Shown piece by piece: positions 36,501 through 42,560 of a stretch of DNA of 64,000 nt (within the stretch, counting starts at the first letter, position 1; each line of letters starts with the position of its first letter). This DNA is from Channallabes apus (lineage: Eukaryota > Chordata > Actinopteri > Siluriformes > Clariidae): NCBI GenBank assembly GCA_030522415.1, contig CM060118.1, positions 18,037,151 to 18,101,150 on the forward strand, given 5' to 3'. The translations under genes were made by a program, and so were the position numbers. A model generated the notes under the pieces. That model saw nothing but the letters and a program-made list of their open reading frames with translations. It made no database searches and was not told the origin of the DNA.

Positions 36501-39061
36501 AGACAACCGTAAGGCTTAACGACTTATAACCGTAACGACTTTTTTTAATGCCTAGTCTTCTCGTTAATAATGTTTAAGATCCATATTTCCACCTATACCA
36601 AGAACCCATTTAAGAAGCCCTTTTCCTTAAAAGCTCAGGGTGATATCAGGGTTGAAGGTGACCCCTATTAGCTGCAGCAGATCACCTGGGCCACACTATT
36701 ATTATTTTTACTTTATGCAAGGCTTGGGACCACACTAAGAGTGCATTAATCTATGCAACCTCCAGTGGCTAGAGTTGTATGAAGGTAAAACAGTAGCAAA
36801 ACCCGAGAGCTTGCAAAACATGTGTTTTGAATTCGAAGTTGCAGATTAGTGACAAATGTGTCAAGTGTCACTCACATGAACAAAATGACAGGCACAATTG
36901 TGTACTACACATTTATCTTTGCGCTTTACTTCAGTTTCGCTGTACAACCACAAGTCGGCACTCACAACCTCTCAGATCCGGCAGTACAACCTCAAATCCC
37001 AGCGCTCGGACTTTTGCTACTCATTTTGCGATATTCCTGTAGCAAAACTCACTTGTGCACTTGTAAACGCGAACTTGAGAGAGCAGAGTCGGGGCAGGGG
37101 TGGGAATGAAGGCATTTTATTGGTCGATGCCTTACCAATGAACAATGCCAGCCAATGAAGTGGGACATTTTGTGCGAAATGACGTCACAGACTACGCAGA
37201 GCAGCTCGCGCCGTTTCGGTGGTGTAGTTCATTGGTGAGGCATCGACCAATAAAATGCCTTCATTCCCATCCCAGCCCCGCCCCACGACTATGCTCTCTC
37301 AAGTTCGCGTTTACAAGTGCACAAGTGAGTTTTGCTACAGGAATATCGCAAAGATAAATGTGTAGTACACAATTGTGCCTGTCATTTTGTTCATGTGAGT
37401 GACACTTTACACATTTGTCACTATTAATCTGCAACTTCGAATTCAAAACACAGGTGTACACATCAGAGCTGTGAGTATAAATGTCAACTTACAAATACAA
37501 CTATTAATTTTAGGAGTTCTCACATTCAAATTTGCAAGCTCTCGGGTTTTGCTACTGTTTTACCTTCATAGAGTTGGGACAGTTAAGAGAATGAGAAAAC
37601 AGGAGTCATACTTGTATGCAGAGTGTGGGAGCGAAGTGATCTTGGTCTGATTGCATGTGAAGTCTAGTGTGGTTTGGCTGCAGTAAAAAAGTGATGCAAT
37701 TCAATCACACAAACATGCAGGAAGTGAACAAAACACGCTGTGTATTTTGGGATATGGGTGACATTTCTCTATACATGCAAGCCTTCAGGCATGGTTCATT
37801 TCTAAAATAAACAGAAATAAATAGAGCTTTAGTGAAGCTTTAAAAAAAATTGCTCTAGATACCAGAACTGAGGAATAAAATAAGAAAATTAATTCTGGAT
37901 GTGACAAAATTAAAGGTTTATAAACATGTAGAGGAGGATCCATGCTCTGTGAGTTCTGTATTCTCTTCAGTCACCATATTTCTAACCACGGTGTCTTCTT
38001 TGTCTTTCAGCTGTTCCCTTTCAGGGGTCGCCAAAGCGAATCATCTGCCTCCATCTAACCCTATCCTCTGCATCTTCTTCTCTCACGCCAACTACCTTCA
38101 TGTCCTGTCTCACTGCATCCATAAATTCTAACCACGGTGTTACAGCTTATTACAGCTATTAATTAAATTAACTAAAAAAATTTTGGGTCATTTACTTATG
38201 TCCACTGTGAAATCAAACCAACTATCAAATGAAACAAGCACTAATTTCTCTGGTGTAAGATGGATATTCCAACTATTGAAATTTTTAACAATATTAACTA
38301 TTATATACGAGAACAATATTATCCATGAGGTCTTTGTACGTGGGGTGGACTCTCTCCATGAGGCTTCAGGAAGATCATTTTTGAAGAACTTTCGGAGAAA
38401 TGGAAAATCTCACTGAAGCGCACTTCTCTTGCATAATTGACCTCTTAATTGTCTTAAACTGGGGTGCCTTCATTTATAAAGTAAATTATTAGGAGGTTCT
38501 AAGCTCTTTTAGAATCATATGGTTACAAAATATATTTTATATATCAAGAGAAAAGTTTTAAAAAAAACTTCTCTCTAAAGACATATATACACGTACAAAT
38601 GTGTAAATAATAGTTGGGATCCTTAAGCTTTAAAATCTCACACACTAAAAAAAGAAAAAAAAATTCTCTGCATTGGATTACTAATATATCTCAGCAATCA
38701 GAATCAAACCAAACTGAATTGCGCAATTGTATTTCCAACACTTGTGTGAGCATTTTAATATAGACCTGTCTATTACATATCAGTTCTTATTGGTTCAACT
38801 ACCATCGATCTTATCTTTGCATTTGGCGAAATACGGACAAGTCAGGAAATGCTCCAACTGGGGTTAAGGAAACAAGGTGGTAATGGGCACCGTTTCATTG
38901 GTGTTGTCTGCGAGATTGGGTGTGTTACAAATACAATCGGAAAGCATACGGACCTTGAACACATCTCCATACGTGCCACTGCCGACTCTCTGGATGAGCT
39001 CAAAGTCATTCTGGGGGTTTCTGCGCAGGATGTCTCCACTAGACCTCTGGTACGACTCCAT
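120..39061 (-). CDS. map4k5: map4k5, Ste20/GCK-family MAP4 kinase, 3' end beyond window
   Basis: Serine/threonine kinase that acts upstream of JNK-type MAPK cascades, cytosolic (family knowledge). I joined 24 coding exons: 38954-39061, 27624-27681, 17182-17272, 16924-16988, 15823-15878, 12097-12144, 11846-11888, 11588-11660, 11300-11431, 10576-10638, 10360-10441, 9937-10053, 9580-9658, 4674-4732, 4393-4460, 4096-4134, 3771-3815, 3494-3533, 3174-3378, 2794-2876, 1543-1584, 521-605, 332-411, 120-180. Every junction keeps frame and uses GT/AG; 607 complete codons. Visible: glycine loop GSGTYGDV (27-34), Lys49, alpha-C Glu65, HRD (138-140), DFG (158-160), APE (183-185), proline-rich linker VPPPLPPK, then the start of the CNH domain (from about 533). 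Wording such as [10 protein letters not shown] and [17 protein letters not shown] fits MAP4K5 better than MAP4K3. Human protein is about 846 aa, so roughly the last quarter is missing here. Start chosen at 39061; an in-frame stop lies about 29 codons upstream. Confidence 0.95.
332..411 (-). CDS. map4k5: map4k5 coding exon 23 (CNH domain)
   Basis: Residues 561-587, [20 protein letters not shown] then HEATMEQ. Highly conserved first propeller strands. Acceptor TTTTGTAG, donor GTACTG. Confidence 0.95.
521..605 (-). CDS. map4k5: map4k5 coding exon 22 (start of CNH domain)
   Basis: Residues 533-560, [20 protein letters not shown] then SWIHPETK, the conserved opening of the citron-homology beta-propeller, a protein-interaction domain. 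Confidence 0.95.
1106..1221. repeat. 116-bp perfect palindrome
   Basis: Two 58-bp arms with no spacer, centre between 1163 and 1164 (ATATATAT core). I checked arm pairs base by base and found no mismatch. It lies in the map4k5 intron between coding exons 21 and 22. Confidence 0.97.
1415..1463. repeat. Poly-T tract then poly-A tract
   Basis: About 25 T, a short AAGTACATC link, then about 15 A: a homopolymer hairpin in map4k5 intron 21, near exon 21. Confidence 0.9.
1543..1584 (-). CDS. map4k5: map4k5 coding exon 21 (42-nt small exon)
   Basis: Residues 519-532, [14 protein letters not shown], almost identical to the human segment as I remember it. Phase 0 on both sides, so skippable. A 116-bp palindrome lies 322 bp downstream in the next intron. 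Confidence 0.94.
1774..2322. mobile_element. Non-autonomous inverted-repeat DNA element (MITE-like)
   Basis: Left end GCGCTTTTCCACTGCA and the right end, read inverted, GCTTTTCCACTGCA; both continue into CACGGTTCAGTACAGCTCAC. Inner copies such as GGTACTAAACTGCAGTGGAA add sub-repeats. No coding capacity. Superfamily not decided; I could not settle the target duplication. Confidence 0.75.
2794..2876 (-). CDS. map4k5: map4k5 coding exon 20 (basic linker)
   Basis: Residues 491-518, [20 protein letters not shown] then KKEKKEFP; the lysine-rich end corresponds to human RKKDKRDFP. Acceptor TCTCAACAG, donor GTGAGT. Confidence 0.92.
3174..3378 (-). CDS. map4k5: map4k5 coding exon 19 (Ser/Pro linker)
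   Basis: Residues 423-490, a low-complexity linker with [10 protein letters not shown] and [11 protein letters not shown], equivalent to STIKHCPDSES and LRRQSSP in human. An internal GTAAGC after codon Ser (near 3220) could serve as a donor but breaks phase with the next exon, so the end at 3174 (GTACTT) is preferred. Confidence 0.88.
3494..3533 (-). CDS. map4k5: map4k5 coding exon 18 (proline-rich SH3 ligand)
   Basis: Residues 409-422, [21 protein letters not shown] is the class of proline motif that recruits SH3 adaptors such as Crk in this family (established for the family; inferred here). Donor GTAAGT. Confidence 0.93.
3771..3815 (-). CDS. map4k5: map4k5 coding exon 17 (45-nt small exon)
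   Basis: Residues 394-408, [15 protein letters not shown]. Only one of three frames is open, and it fits its neighbours. Also a multiple of three, so skippable. Acceptor TTTTACCCTAG, donor GTAAGT. Confidence 0.86.
4096..4134 (-). CDS. map4k5: map4k5 coding exon 16 (39-nt small exon)
   Basis: Residues 381-393, [13 protein letters not shown]. The length is a multiple of three, so skipping preserves frame, which makes it a candidate cassette exon. Acceptor ATTCAAG has an interrupted pyrimidine tract; donor GTAAAA. Confidence 0.82.
4393..4460 (-). CDS. map4k5: map4k5 coding exon 15
   Basis: Residues 359-380, [20 protein letters not shown] then SP. It resembles the mammalian linker around LQWNPFVDG. 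Acceptor TCCACAG, donor GTAACT. Leaving it out would break frame at the next exon, which supports it. Confidence 0.88.
4674..4732 (-). CDS. map4k5: map4k5 coding exon 14
   Basis: Residues 339-358, [20 protein letters not shown]; equivalent to the PPLRKETEA linker motif. The acceptor TAG before TTAATAGG is the one that keeps phase. Donor GTGAGC. Confidence 0.9.
6784..8362 (+). mobile_element. hAT transposon relic with exact 8-bp target duplication
   Basis: Terminal repeats CAGTGGTTCTCAAA at both ends, flanked by CTCTAGGG at 6776-6783 and 8363-8370. Inside, 7438-7670 encodes a decayed BED zinc finger ([28 protein letters not shown]) and 7840-8155 a ZBED5/Buster-like stretch ([43 protein letters not shown]) with frameshifts. 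CCCACCCCTA at 7810-7819 looks like the end of a second, nested element. Lies in map4k5 intron 13. Confidence 0.88.
7438..8155 (+). pseudogene. hAT transposase fragments (BED finger and ZBED5-like)
   Basis: Two separate homologous stretches on the plus strand, broken by stops and an A-homopolymer near 7624. The finger reads CKVRKC rather than the usual C-x2-C spacing, so it is disrupted. No catalytic domain left. Confidence 0.7.
9133..9246. repeat. Dispersed fish repeat (probably retroelement-derived)
   Basis: Contains TTTTGGCTGCTCCCGGCAAG, GGTCGCCACAGCGGA, and GGATGCCCTTCCTGACGCAA, phrases that recur through fish genomes. A related copy is at 37994-38130. Class not settled. Confidence 0.6.
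9297..9420 (+). repeat. tRNA-derived SINE fragment
   Basis: A-box-like TGGCTCAGTGGTAAG (9310-9324) and B-box-like GCTTCGATTCC (9352-9362) at tRNA spacing, followed by a non-tRNA tail. It does not fold as an intact tRNA. Confidence 0.65.
9580..9658 (-). CDS. map4k5: map4k5 coding exon 13
   Basis: Residues 313-338, [20 protein letters not shown] then TRSEID; matches the HTIRSTNRNARAE-like linker of mammalian MAP4K5. Acceptor CTTTGTAG, donor GTAAGT, one base left over. Confidence 0.9.
9937..10053 (-). CDS. map4k5: map4k5 coding exon 12 (kinase end, acidic linker)
   Basis: Residues 274-312, [20 protein letters not shown] then [19 protein letters not shown]. It closes the kinase domain and begins the acidic linker typical of MAP4K3/5. 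Confidence 0.94.
10360..10441 (-). CDS. map4k5: map4k5 coding exon 11 (end of kinase fold)
   Basis: Residues 246-273, [20 protein letters not shown] then PTAEKLLM, the conserved last helices of the kinase. Donor GTATGA, phase 0. Confidence 0.93.
10576..10638 (-). CDS. map4k5: map4k5 coding exon 10
   Basis: Residues 225-245, [20 protein letters not shown] then K; kinase C-lobe. Donor GTGAGT. Confidence 0.94.
11300..11431 (-). CDS. map4k5: map4k5 coding exon 9 (APE motif, C-lobe)
   Basis: Residues 181-224, [19 protein letters not shown] onward to [23 protein letters not shown] is the MAP4K5-type form of this segment. Confidence 0.95.
11588..11660 (-). CDS. map4k5: map4k5 coding exon 8 (DFG and activation segment)
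   Basis: Residues 157-180, [15 protein letters not shown] then RKSFIGTPY; Asp158 of DFG binds Mg. The GCK-family activation-loop signature SFIGTPYW spans this exon and the next. Confidence 0.95.
11846..11888 (-). CDS. map4k5: map4k5 coding exon 7
   Basis: Residues 143-156, [14 protein letters not shown], completing the catalytic loop (Asn145 binds metal). 43 nt, donor GTGAGG. Confidence 0.95.
12097..12144 (-). CDS. map4k5: map4k5 coding exon 6 (HRD catalytic loop)
   Basis: Residues 127-142, [16 protein letters not shown]; Asp140 is the catalytic base. 48 nt, phase 0 at both ends. Confidence 0.95.
13279..13411. repeat. TA/CA microsatellite
   Basis: Long alternating TA, TG and CA runs. The Tc1-like element sits inside it, and CA repeats resume after it at 15030. 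Confidence 0.95.
13414..15029 (-). mobile_element. Tc1-like transposon, near full length
   Basis: Both ends CAGTGG(T/C)GTGAAAAACT, TA at each flank (13412-13413, 15030-15031). 1616 bp, the typical Tc1 size. The transposase is on the minus strand. Confidence 0.95.
13631..14650 (-). pseudogene. Tc1-like transposase, two disabling lesions
   Basis: Starts [20 protein letters not shown]; paired-like DNA-binding domain, GRPTK hook region, then the DDE domain: WTDET, later [10 protein letters not shown] and [12 protein letters not shown] interrupts after CVSHYI (about 14144), with homology resuming in the same frame (KSNTAFQ). A frameshift near 13800 (LWHDLK) shifts the C-terminus, which ends [16 protein letters not shown]. 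Otherwise well preserved, so relatively young. Confidence 0.92.
15823..15878 (-). CDS. map4k5: map4k5 coding exon 5
   Basis: Residues 108-126, [19 protein letters not shown]. The acceptor TGTGTGCAG is preferred over a second AG six bases further on because only it restores VTGPL in frame. Donor GTAAGG. Confidence 0.93.
16110..16800 (-). pseudogene. Decayed Tc1-like transposase fragment
   Basis: Plus strand reads the reverse of a common fish Tc1 coding region: CCACATGATGTAAAAGAAAA, CAGACCAAGACA, GGCAGTGGACAGGGACCAGC, CTATGCAGCCC-like text. Many substitutions and gaps; no intact frame. Lies in map4k5 intron 4. Confidence 0.6.
16924..16988 (-). CDS. map4k5: map4k5 coding exon 4 (hinge)
   Basis: Residues 86-107, [20 protein letters not shown] then YH; contains the kinase hinge MEYCGGG. 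Acceptor TGTGTTGCAG, donor GTACCC, one base left over. Confidence 0.94.
17182..17272 (-). CDS. map4k5: map4k5 coding exon 3 (alpha-C helix)
   Basis: Residues 57-85, beginning [11 protein letters not shown] and ending [10 protein letters not shown]. Glu65 is the alpha-C glutamate pairing with Lys49. Enters at phase 1 and leaves with two bases; donor GTATGG. Confidence 0.94.
17465..17494. repeat. Poly-A tract, 30 bases
   Basis: Homopolymer near exon 3 of map4k5; read minus strand it is poly-T. Confidence 0.95.
18600..19322 (-). pseudogene. Tc1-like transposase relic (catalytic part)
   Basis: Reads [35 protein letters not shown] (first catalytic Asp), then after frame changes SSPDLN.IENLW. The DNA-binding half continues beyond the hAT at 20825-21180 ([20 protein letters not shown] and [14 protein letters not shown]). 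Confidence 0.8.
19331..20816 (-). mobile_element. hAT (GTF2IRD2/Charlie-like) with exact 8-bp target duplication
   Basis: Flanked by CTCTAAAG at 19323-19330 and 20817-20824; ends CATGGGACTCAAACT and CGGGGGTCTCAAACT. Inserted inside the Tc1-like element. Contains coding relics of a GTF2IRD2-like transposase plus a 123-bp piece of the host Tc1. Confidence 0.9.
19676..20750 (-). pseudogene. hAT transposase relic, GTF2IRD2-like
   Basis: From the minus-strand start: [19 protein letters not shown], then [20 protein letters not shown] and [34 protein letters not shown]; then a large deletion of the catalytic core; last the hAT dimerisation tail [20 protein letters not shown]. The order and motifs match the hAT-derived part of GTF2IRD2 proteins. 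Confidence 0.82.
21334..22411. mobile_element. Non-autonomous hAT element
   Basis: Ends TAGGGCTGCACGATAT and inverted TAGGGCTGAACGATAT; flanks CTGTAATT / GTGTAATT give an 8-bp duplication with one mismatch. No open frame of note; contains a TA/GATA microsatellite. Confidence 0.85.
21496..21592. repeat. TA then GATA microsatellite
   Basis: About 55 bp of TA, then about seven GATA units, inside the hAT element. Confidence 0.95.
24000..24548 (+). pseudogene. Tc1-like transposase relic with tandem expansion
   Basis: [20 protein letters not shown] and [11 protein letters not shown] give the DNA-binding domain; frameshifts follow. A later frame reads [17 protein letters not shown], then the repeat region, then [10 protein letters not shown]. 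The [11 protein letters not shown] phrase of the second helix-turn-helix is the unit that expanded. Confidence 0.85.
24313..24519. repeat. 28-bp minisatellite, 7 full copies plus a partial
   Basis: Units start CAGTCCAACGGCCACTACAC at 24313, 24341, 24369, 24397, 24425, 24453, 24481, and a partial at 24509. Copies are identical except for one base in the first unit. No spacers. Confidence 0.97.
24549..25966. mobile_element. Non-autonomous hAT element with exact 8-bp target duplication
   Basis: Ends TAGGGCTGGGCGATA and inverted TAGGGCTGGGCCGATA; flanked by ACTTCTCC at 24541-24548 and 25967-25974. Contains GGGTGCTTTCACACC, itself a familiar inverted-repeat end, suggesting another nested element. 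Confidence 0.92.
26240..26600 (-). pseudogene. Tc1-like transposase N-terminal remnant
   Basis: The plus strand is the reverse of a fish Tc1 5' end: GGGACATCTATTTCTAGAAAG, AACCTTTTCCAGATTGATG, AGCAGCAAACTGCCAAAAC, GTAGCACCTGGCTGCAATTT. No intact frame. Confidence 0.55.
27624..27681 (-). CDS. map4k5: map4k5 coding exon 2 (catalytic lysine)
   Basis: Residues 37-56, [20 protein letters not shown]; Lys49 is the ATP-anchoring lysine. Acceptor TTTTTCCAG, donor GTGAGT, ends phase 1. It sits alone between introns of about 11.3 and 10.4 kb. Confidence 0.95.
27917..28667. mobile_element. Truncated inverted copy of the hAT element at 21334
   Basis: Starts TAGGGCTGCACGATATTAGG and follows the right half of the 21.3-22.4 kb element in reverse, through GGAAGTATAAGAGGAGTAAAC to GGTTTACCGTCTATAAAGGG. 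The other end is absent. Confidence 0.85.
29191..29207. repeat. Poly-G tract
   Basis: An uninterrupted run of G; another run of about 17 lies at 29616-29632, preceded by a C run at 29598-29605. Confidence 0.9.
33187..34190 (-). mobile_element. Tc1-like element, right end lost
   Basis: Left end TACAGTCGTGGCCAAAAGTTG followed by GACACAAATATTAGTTTTCAC, a familiar fish Tc1 terminus. The opposite end was not found. Confidence 0.8.
33432..34060 (-). pseudogene. Tc1-like transposase relic
   Basis: Reads [32 protein letters not shown] (catalytic Asp), later [19 protein letters not shown] (second Asp) and [20 protein letters not shown] (final Glu). The parts are in several frames, with stops between. 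Confidence 0.85.
36778..37570. mobile_element. Foldback element with long inverted arms
   Basis: Ends TATGAAGGTAAAACAGTAGC and its inverse; arms run some 300 bp, including GCACAATTGTGTACTACACA and AAAATGCCTTCATTCCCA in both orientations around a centre near 37170. Direct repeat GAGTTG at 36772-36777 and 37571-37576. Each arm has a private insert. Confidence 0.88.
37994..38130. repeat. Dispersed fish repeat
   Basis: CAGCTGTTCCCTTTCAGGGG, TCGCCAAAGCGAATCATCTG, and ACTACCTTCATGTCCTGTCT are hallmark phrases of a repeat seen across teleosts; related to 9133-9246. Confidence 0.6.
38954..39061 (-). CDS. map4k5: map4k5 coding exon 1 (kinase N-lobe, glycine loop)
   Basis: Codons 1-36, start [15 protein letters not shown], glycine loop GSGTYGDV. 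It ends in phase 0 at FK. The donor reads GTCCGT, weaker than usual, but the next exon continues the family sequence exactly ([13 protein letters not shown]). Confidence 0.92.
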
Positions 39062-39185
39062 GTCCTGGAACTGGTGATACGGGACACAGTGAGAGAAACT
39101 GAGGCGATCAAGTTGGCCGGGTGGTCTGATTTTCCAACTACTGCATCAAAGCCCTTTTCTCCAAGTGTGCCATCTGACTCATTGT
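39062..39185 (-). other. map4k5: map4k5 5' untranslated part of first coding exon
   Basis: A pyrimidine-rich acceptor (TTTTGCTTTCTACCAAAG) ends at 39186, and the sequence runs into the start codon at 39061. The frame of the kinase has a stop within this leader, so translation begins at the proposed ATG. Inferred, not proven by transcript. Confidence 0.55.
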
Positions 39186-39282
39186 CTTTGGTAGAAAGCA
39201 AAAAACAAAACTGTAAATGAACTGGATTATGATTTTCAAGACATTATTTATGCATGAAAGCAACCAAACAAGCATTTGACTG

Positions 39283-40052
39283 TAGGGCTGAAACGATTTC
39301 TCGAGTAACTCGAGTAATTTGATTACAAAAAATTATCGAGGCAAAATCTTCTGCCTTGACGCTTCTTTTAATTAACTTTAAAAGCTTGTGTTATGTTTTT
39401 CCACAGCTATTTGTTTGGCGTGACACAGCATGCTTCCGCCAGTAAACACCGAAGAAGTGCTGTGTCACCCACAAAGCCGAAGGAGATCCAAACAGTTAGC
39501 TGTGTATTGATTTGAGGGAGCGTTGTGCTGCGGGCTGCAAAATAGAAGGGACCGATAAAATTATCAGCAAGCCAAGAGATGAAGAAACCAGCAAGAGAAA
39601 ACGACAGAAATTGTCAGTAAAGGCTTGTTATGCCTGAGCTGTAAATATTAACACTTAGTTGCAGACCTTTATTGTTTTTGTATAATTATTTATTTTAATG
39701 TCTGCCGTAGTTCTTTTGATACTTAGTCATTTGAAATATCTTTTTTTTTTTTGCATCTGAGAAAAGGCTTTAAAATAAACTATGGCACTGTAATGCACTT
39801 AACTCATTTCAGTCAACTTTAAGCTATTCCTTGTAGTGTGAATAATGACAATGTTTATTTTTGATAAAATGCTGTATGCATTTAAAAAATAAAAGTAGAT
39901 TTTTCTAAAAAGAAAACCAATTAATCTGTTTCTTATATATTTTACATTACTGTTTAATTAAGCAAAAGTACATTTTATCAGATTACTCTATTAATCGATA
40001 AAATTTTTGGTAGAGTACTCGATTACTAAAATATTCGATAGCTACAGCCCTA
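39283..40052. mobile_element. Non-autonomous hAT element with exact 8-bp target duplication
   Basis: Ends TAGGGCTGAAACGATT and inverted TAGGGCTGTAGCTATCGAAT; flanked by TTTGACTG at 39275-39282 and 40053-40060. Sits in the intron between the map4k5 leader exon and first coding exon, 98 bp from the former. Confidence 0.93.
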
Positions 40053-40252
40053 TTTGACTGTCAGACTTGAAGTTCTCGGGCAATTCTTAAACCTGCTCAT
40101 TATAAAATGTCTCTTTAAAGTCTCTCTCTCTATGATTAAACAATTACATGCATCTTGTGACATGTTGATTACTCCGTTTGTAATGAAAATGTTTTGTAAA
40201 TAAAATTGCATTTTGTTTAAAAGTGTACATTGCCCCAAGTATGGAGACTTAC

Positions 40253-40328
40253 CAAGATTAATAGAATTCTGCACCGTTTTTAAATTATAATGTCCAGACT
40301 TCTCCAAATCAGATTCCTGATATTTATC
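40253..40328 (-). other. map4k5: Likely map4k5 5' leader exon
   Basis: 76 bp framed by a strong acceptor (T-rich tract then AAACAG) and a strong donor (CTTG then GTAAGT). Position, about 1.1 kb upstream of the first coding exon, fits a non-coding leader exon. Because it has an acceptor it is not the first exon; the transcription start should be further up, perhaps in the 40.4-41.4 kb stretch. One frame is open through it (see findings). Confidence 0.5.
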
Positions 40329-41049
40329 CTGTTTAAAAAATAATAATAAAAAAAAAACTCCAACGTTAATTAAAATATTTAGCTAAACATTCTAGCTAGG
40401 CTAGACATTCCTTTATTGTAAGCCACAAATAATAGATGATATTAATCCAAATTACCCATTATTCACAAAGTTTTTCCAAACTTACAACTCAAAACAAGCG
40501 AATTATGACGTATTAACCCACAACACTGGCATTTACTGCTATAGTTTGTTAGAAATACATACATCAAAATTAAAAAACAAAAATCTAAAATTCTCCAGCT
40601 TTGCTTGGCACGAGCTTGTTAGTTCAGACTAAAACAGGTTAGCTAGCTCACTTTGCTAGTTCTTTTTTCCAGCTGCCTGCAAGCAAAAGCATTTTGTTAG
40701 TCAGTTTTTATTTTTAATGGTAAAATATTGTGTTTTTGGATATAAACATGCAAACCGTCTTAACCAGCAACCAAATGAGACAATTATACCTCGACAGCAG
40801 GCTAGTGGCAGAAAAGTAATACTATTCTGGTTAGCTTAGCACAGCTTTCCCGAGACACAGAGAACTAGCCTAGCCGTGCGAAAGGCAGATTAAAACGGAT
40901 TTAACTGATTTAACTAACTTTATATACAAGAAAATTCACAAGTTATGGTTATAATTCCAGCTAAGTTCGCTGGTAGAACATTACCAGTTCATAAAAAAAA
41001 AACAGTGAAAACATCTCTAAGCAAATTCGACTAGTTTTTTTTTTCTTCG

Positions 41050-41465
41050 AAAAACATACAATTTCCACGTGAATTCTCCTGAACAGTGAGTCAGACGGTT
41101 CTTCAAGTCCTGACATTCATTTTGCGTCGAAATCAACATCCCAAAGCGGTTCATTCAATTTCCATCGAGTTGAAACTTTCTTTTCCAGCTTCAGAGCTGA
41201 GAATCACGCACACAAACAGCTACACGGCTAATCGTCCAGCCACGCTAAAAACCCTCCTCTCCCTCTCTCTGTCTGCGACGCGTTTAGGTTTTTTCCTCGC
41301 CTGACTGATGACACGACCCGCCTCCTTGCCATGAGTTTCATGTACCCTATTGAACCGATCAGAATGAGTGACCGCCGCAATAGCCAATCATAAGGGAATG
41401 AGGTTGACAGCCCGATAAACTCGATATGCCTGCTAAAAACATCAGCGTGATGTCTTGAATACAAA
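41050..41465 (-). promoter_or_regulatory. map4k5: Candidate map4k5 promoter region
   Basis: Local rise in GC and CG dinucleotides (for example CTGCGACGCGTTTAGG at about 41273-41288) in an otherwise AT-rich stretch, just upstream of the leader exon. Position-based inference; I could not identify a first exon with a convincing donor. Confidence 0.3.
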
Positions 41466-41591
41466 CGACGTGGTCTTTCTTTCTGTTGCGCGAAAATGTT
41501 TAGAACAGTAACCGTACGATGAGCTAAACGATCATATTTTCTGATTCATATTTTAATAAGCATATAATGTACACCAATAACTGTGAATTGC

Positions 41592-41605
41592 GCGCCATCT
41601 AGTGG
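41592..41605 (-). promoter_or_regulatory. CTCF-like motif
   Basis: Minus-strand CCACTAGATGGCGC fits the same core at every position. It is upstream of map4k5 and in the same orientation as the one at 44428. Confidence 0.5.
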
Positions 41606-42194
41606 TGGTATCAAATTACAGCCCCACAGGCTGGTGAACGTGTAAGCAGCTTTAGTAAATAGGTATGCTAACCAGAGGCCGGAGCTAAAACAAGACAATT
41701 GTTTAAAGATGTTTTTTTTCGTTGTTTAATAGTAAGGTGTGTGTGTGTGTGTGTGTGTGTTACTAGCTCGAGTCAGTATTTTATGTAGTTTGTTAGTTAG
41801 TGTCTAAAGGTTGAAGGGCCTCAGTGATGTCTGACGGATCAATGACACAAAAACAGAAAATATTATATTTAAAAATATACATAAGCAAAAATATACATAT
41901 AAAGAATTTATCTCAAAAGAATAACTGTAAGTCAGATGTTGCAAGTGGATAAAATGTGTCAGCTTCTCTGTTTGGTTCTCAACATCTAAACAATTTCATT
42001 CATCATTAAGAAAGGTACTGTGTGTGGGTTTCCGCTCGGTTTCTCTGGTTTCCTCCTGCCTTTCAACACCATGTCCATGACGTTTACTGCCTTTGCTAAA
42101 TTGCGAATTTGTCTGGATTTATATGTTCAGGGTTTATTTCCAACTCACCCCATGTTTGACACTGAGAGCCCCTGAATCCACTGCCAACTTAATC

Positions 42195-42560
42195 ATGATA
42201 AAGTGATTACTCCATCCATCCATCCATCCATCCATCCTTCTAGAAACCACCGTAGTCCAACTAGGGACAATGGAGGCCAATGGGAATTACTATTGTGTCC
42301 ATTTTTCTATATTTATTATGAATTTATTCACAGTTTACGACTGTGGTAGGACCTTCATTCAACATTCACACAATACTCTCCATTTGGGAACGCCAGTTAG
42401 CATAATCTGCATGTCTTTGGACTGTGGGAGGAAACCAGAGAACCTGGATGAAATCATCCAAGCACAGGGAGAACATGCAAACTCGATGCACACCGACCCT
42501 GAGGAGAGAATCGAACCTGGATACTGGAGGTGCAATGCGTGCTGCCCCAAAGGGACAACT
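42195..42560 (-). repeat. SINE/retroelement relic, reverse orientation
   Basis: Includes CATCCATCCATCCATCC tail, ACGCCAGTTAGCATAATCTG, CATGTCTTTGGACTGTGGGA, CAGGGAGAACATGCAAACTC, and CGAACCTGGATACTGGAGGT: the reverse of the SINE family at 55963. Diverged. Confidence 0.65.

Larger units (their letters stand above)
27682..38953 (-). other. map4k5: map4k5 intron 1 (11.3 kb), repeat-filled
   Basis: No exon of another gene recognised. Identified contents: Tc1 relic (33187-34190), foldback element (36778-37570), dispersed repeat (37994-38130), inverted hAT fragment (27917-28667) and G homopolymers near 29191 and 29615. The stretches 28.7-33.1 kb and 34.2-36.7 kb show only scattered low-complexity runs to my reading. 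Confidence 0.8.
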
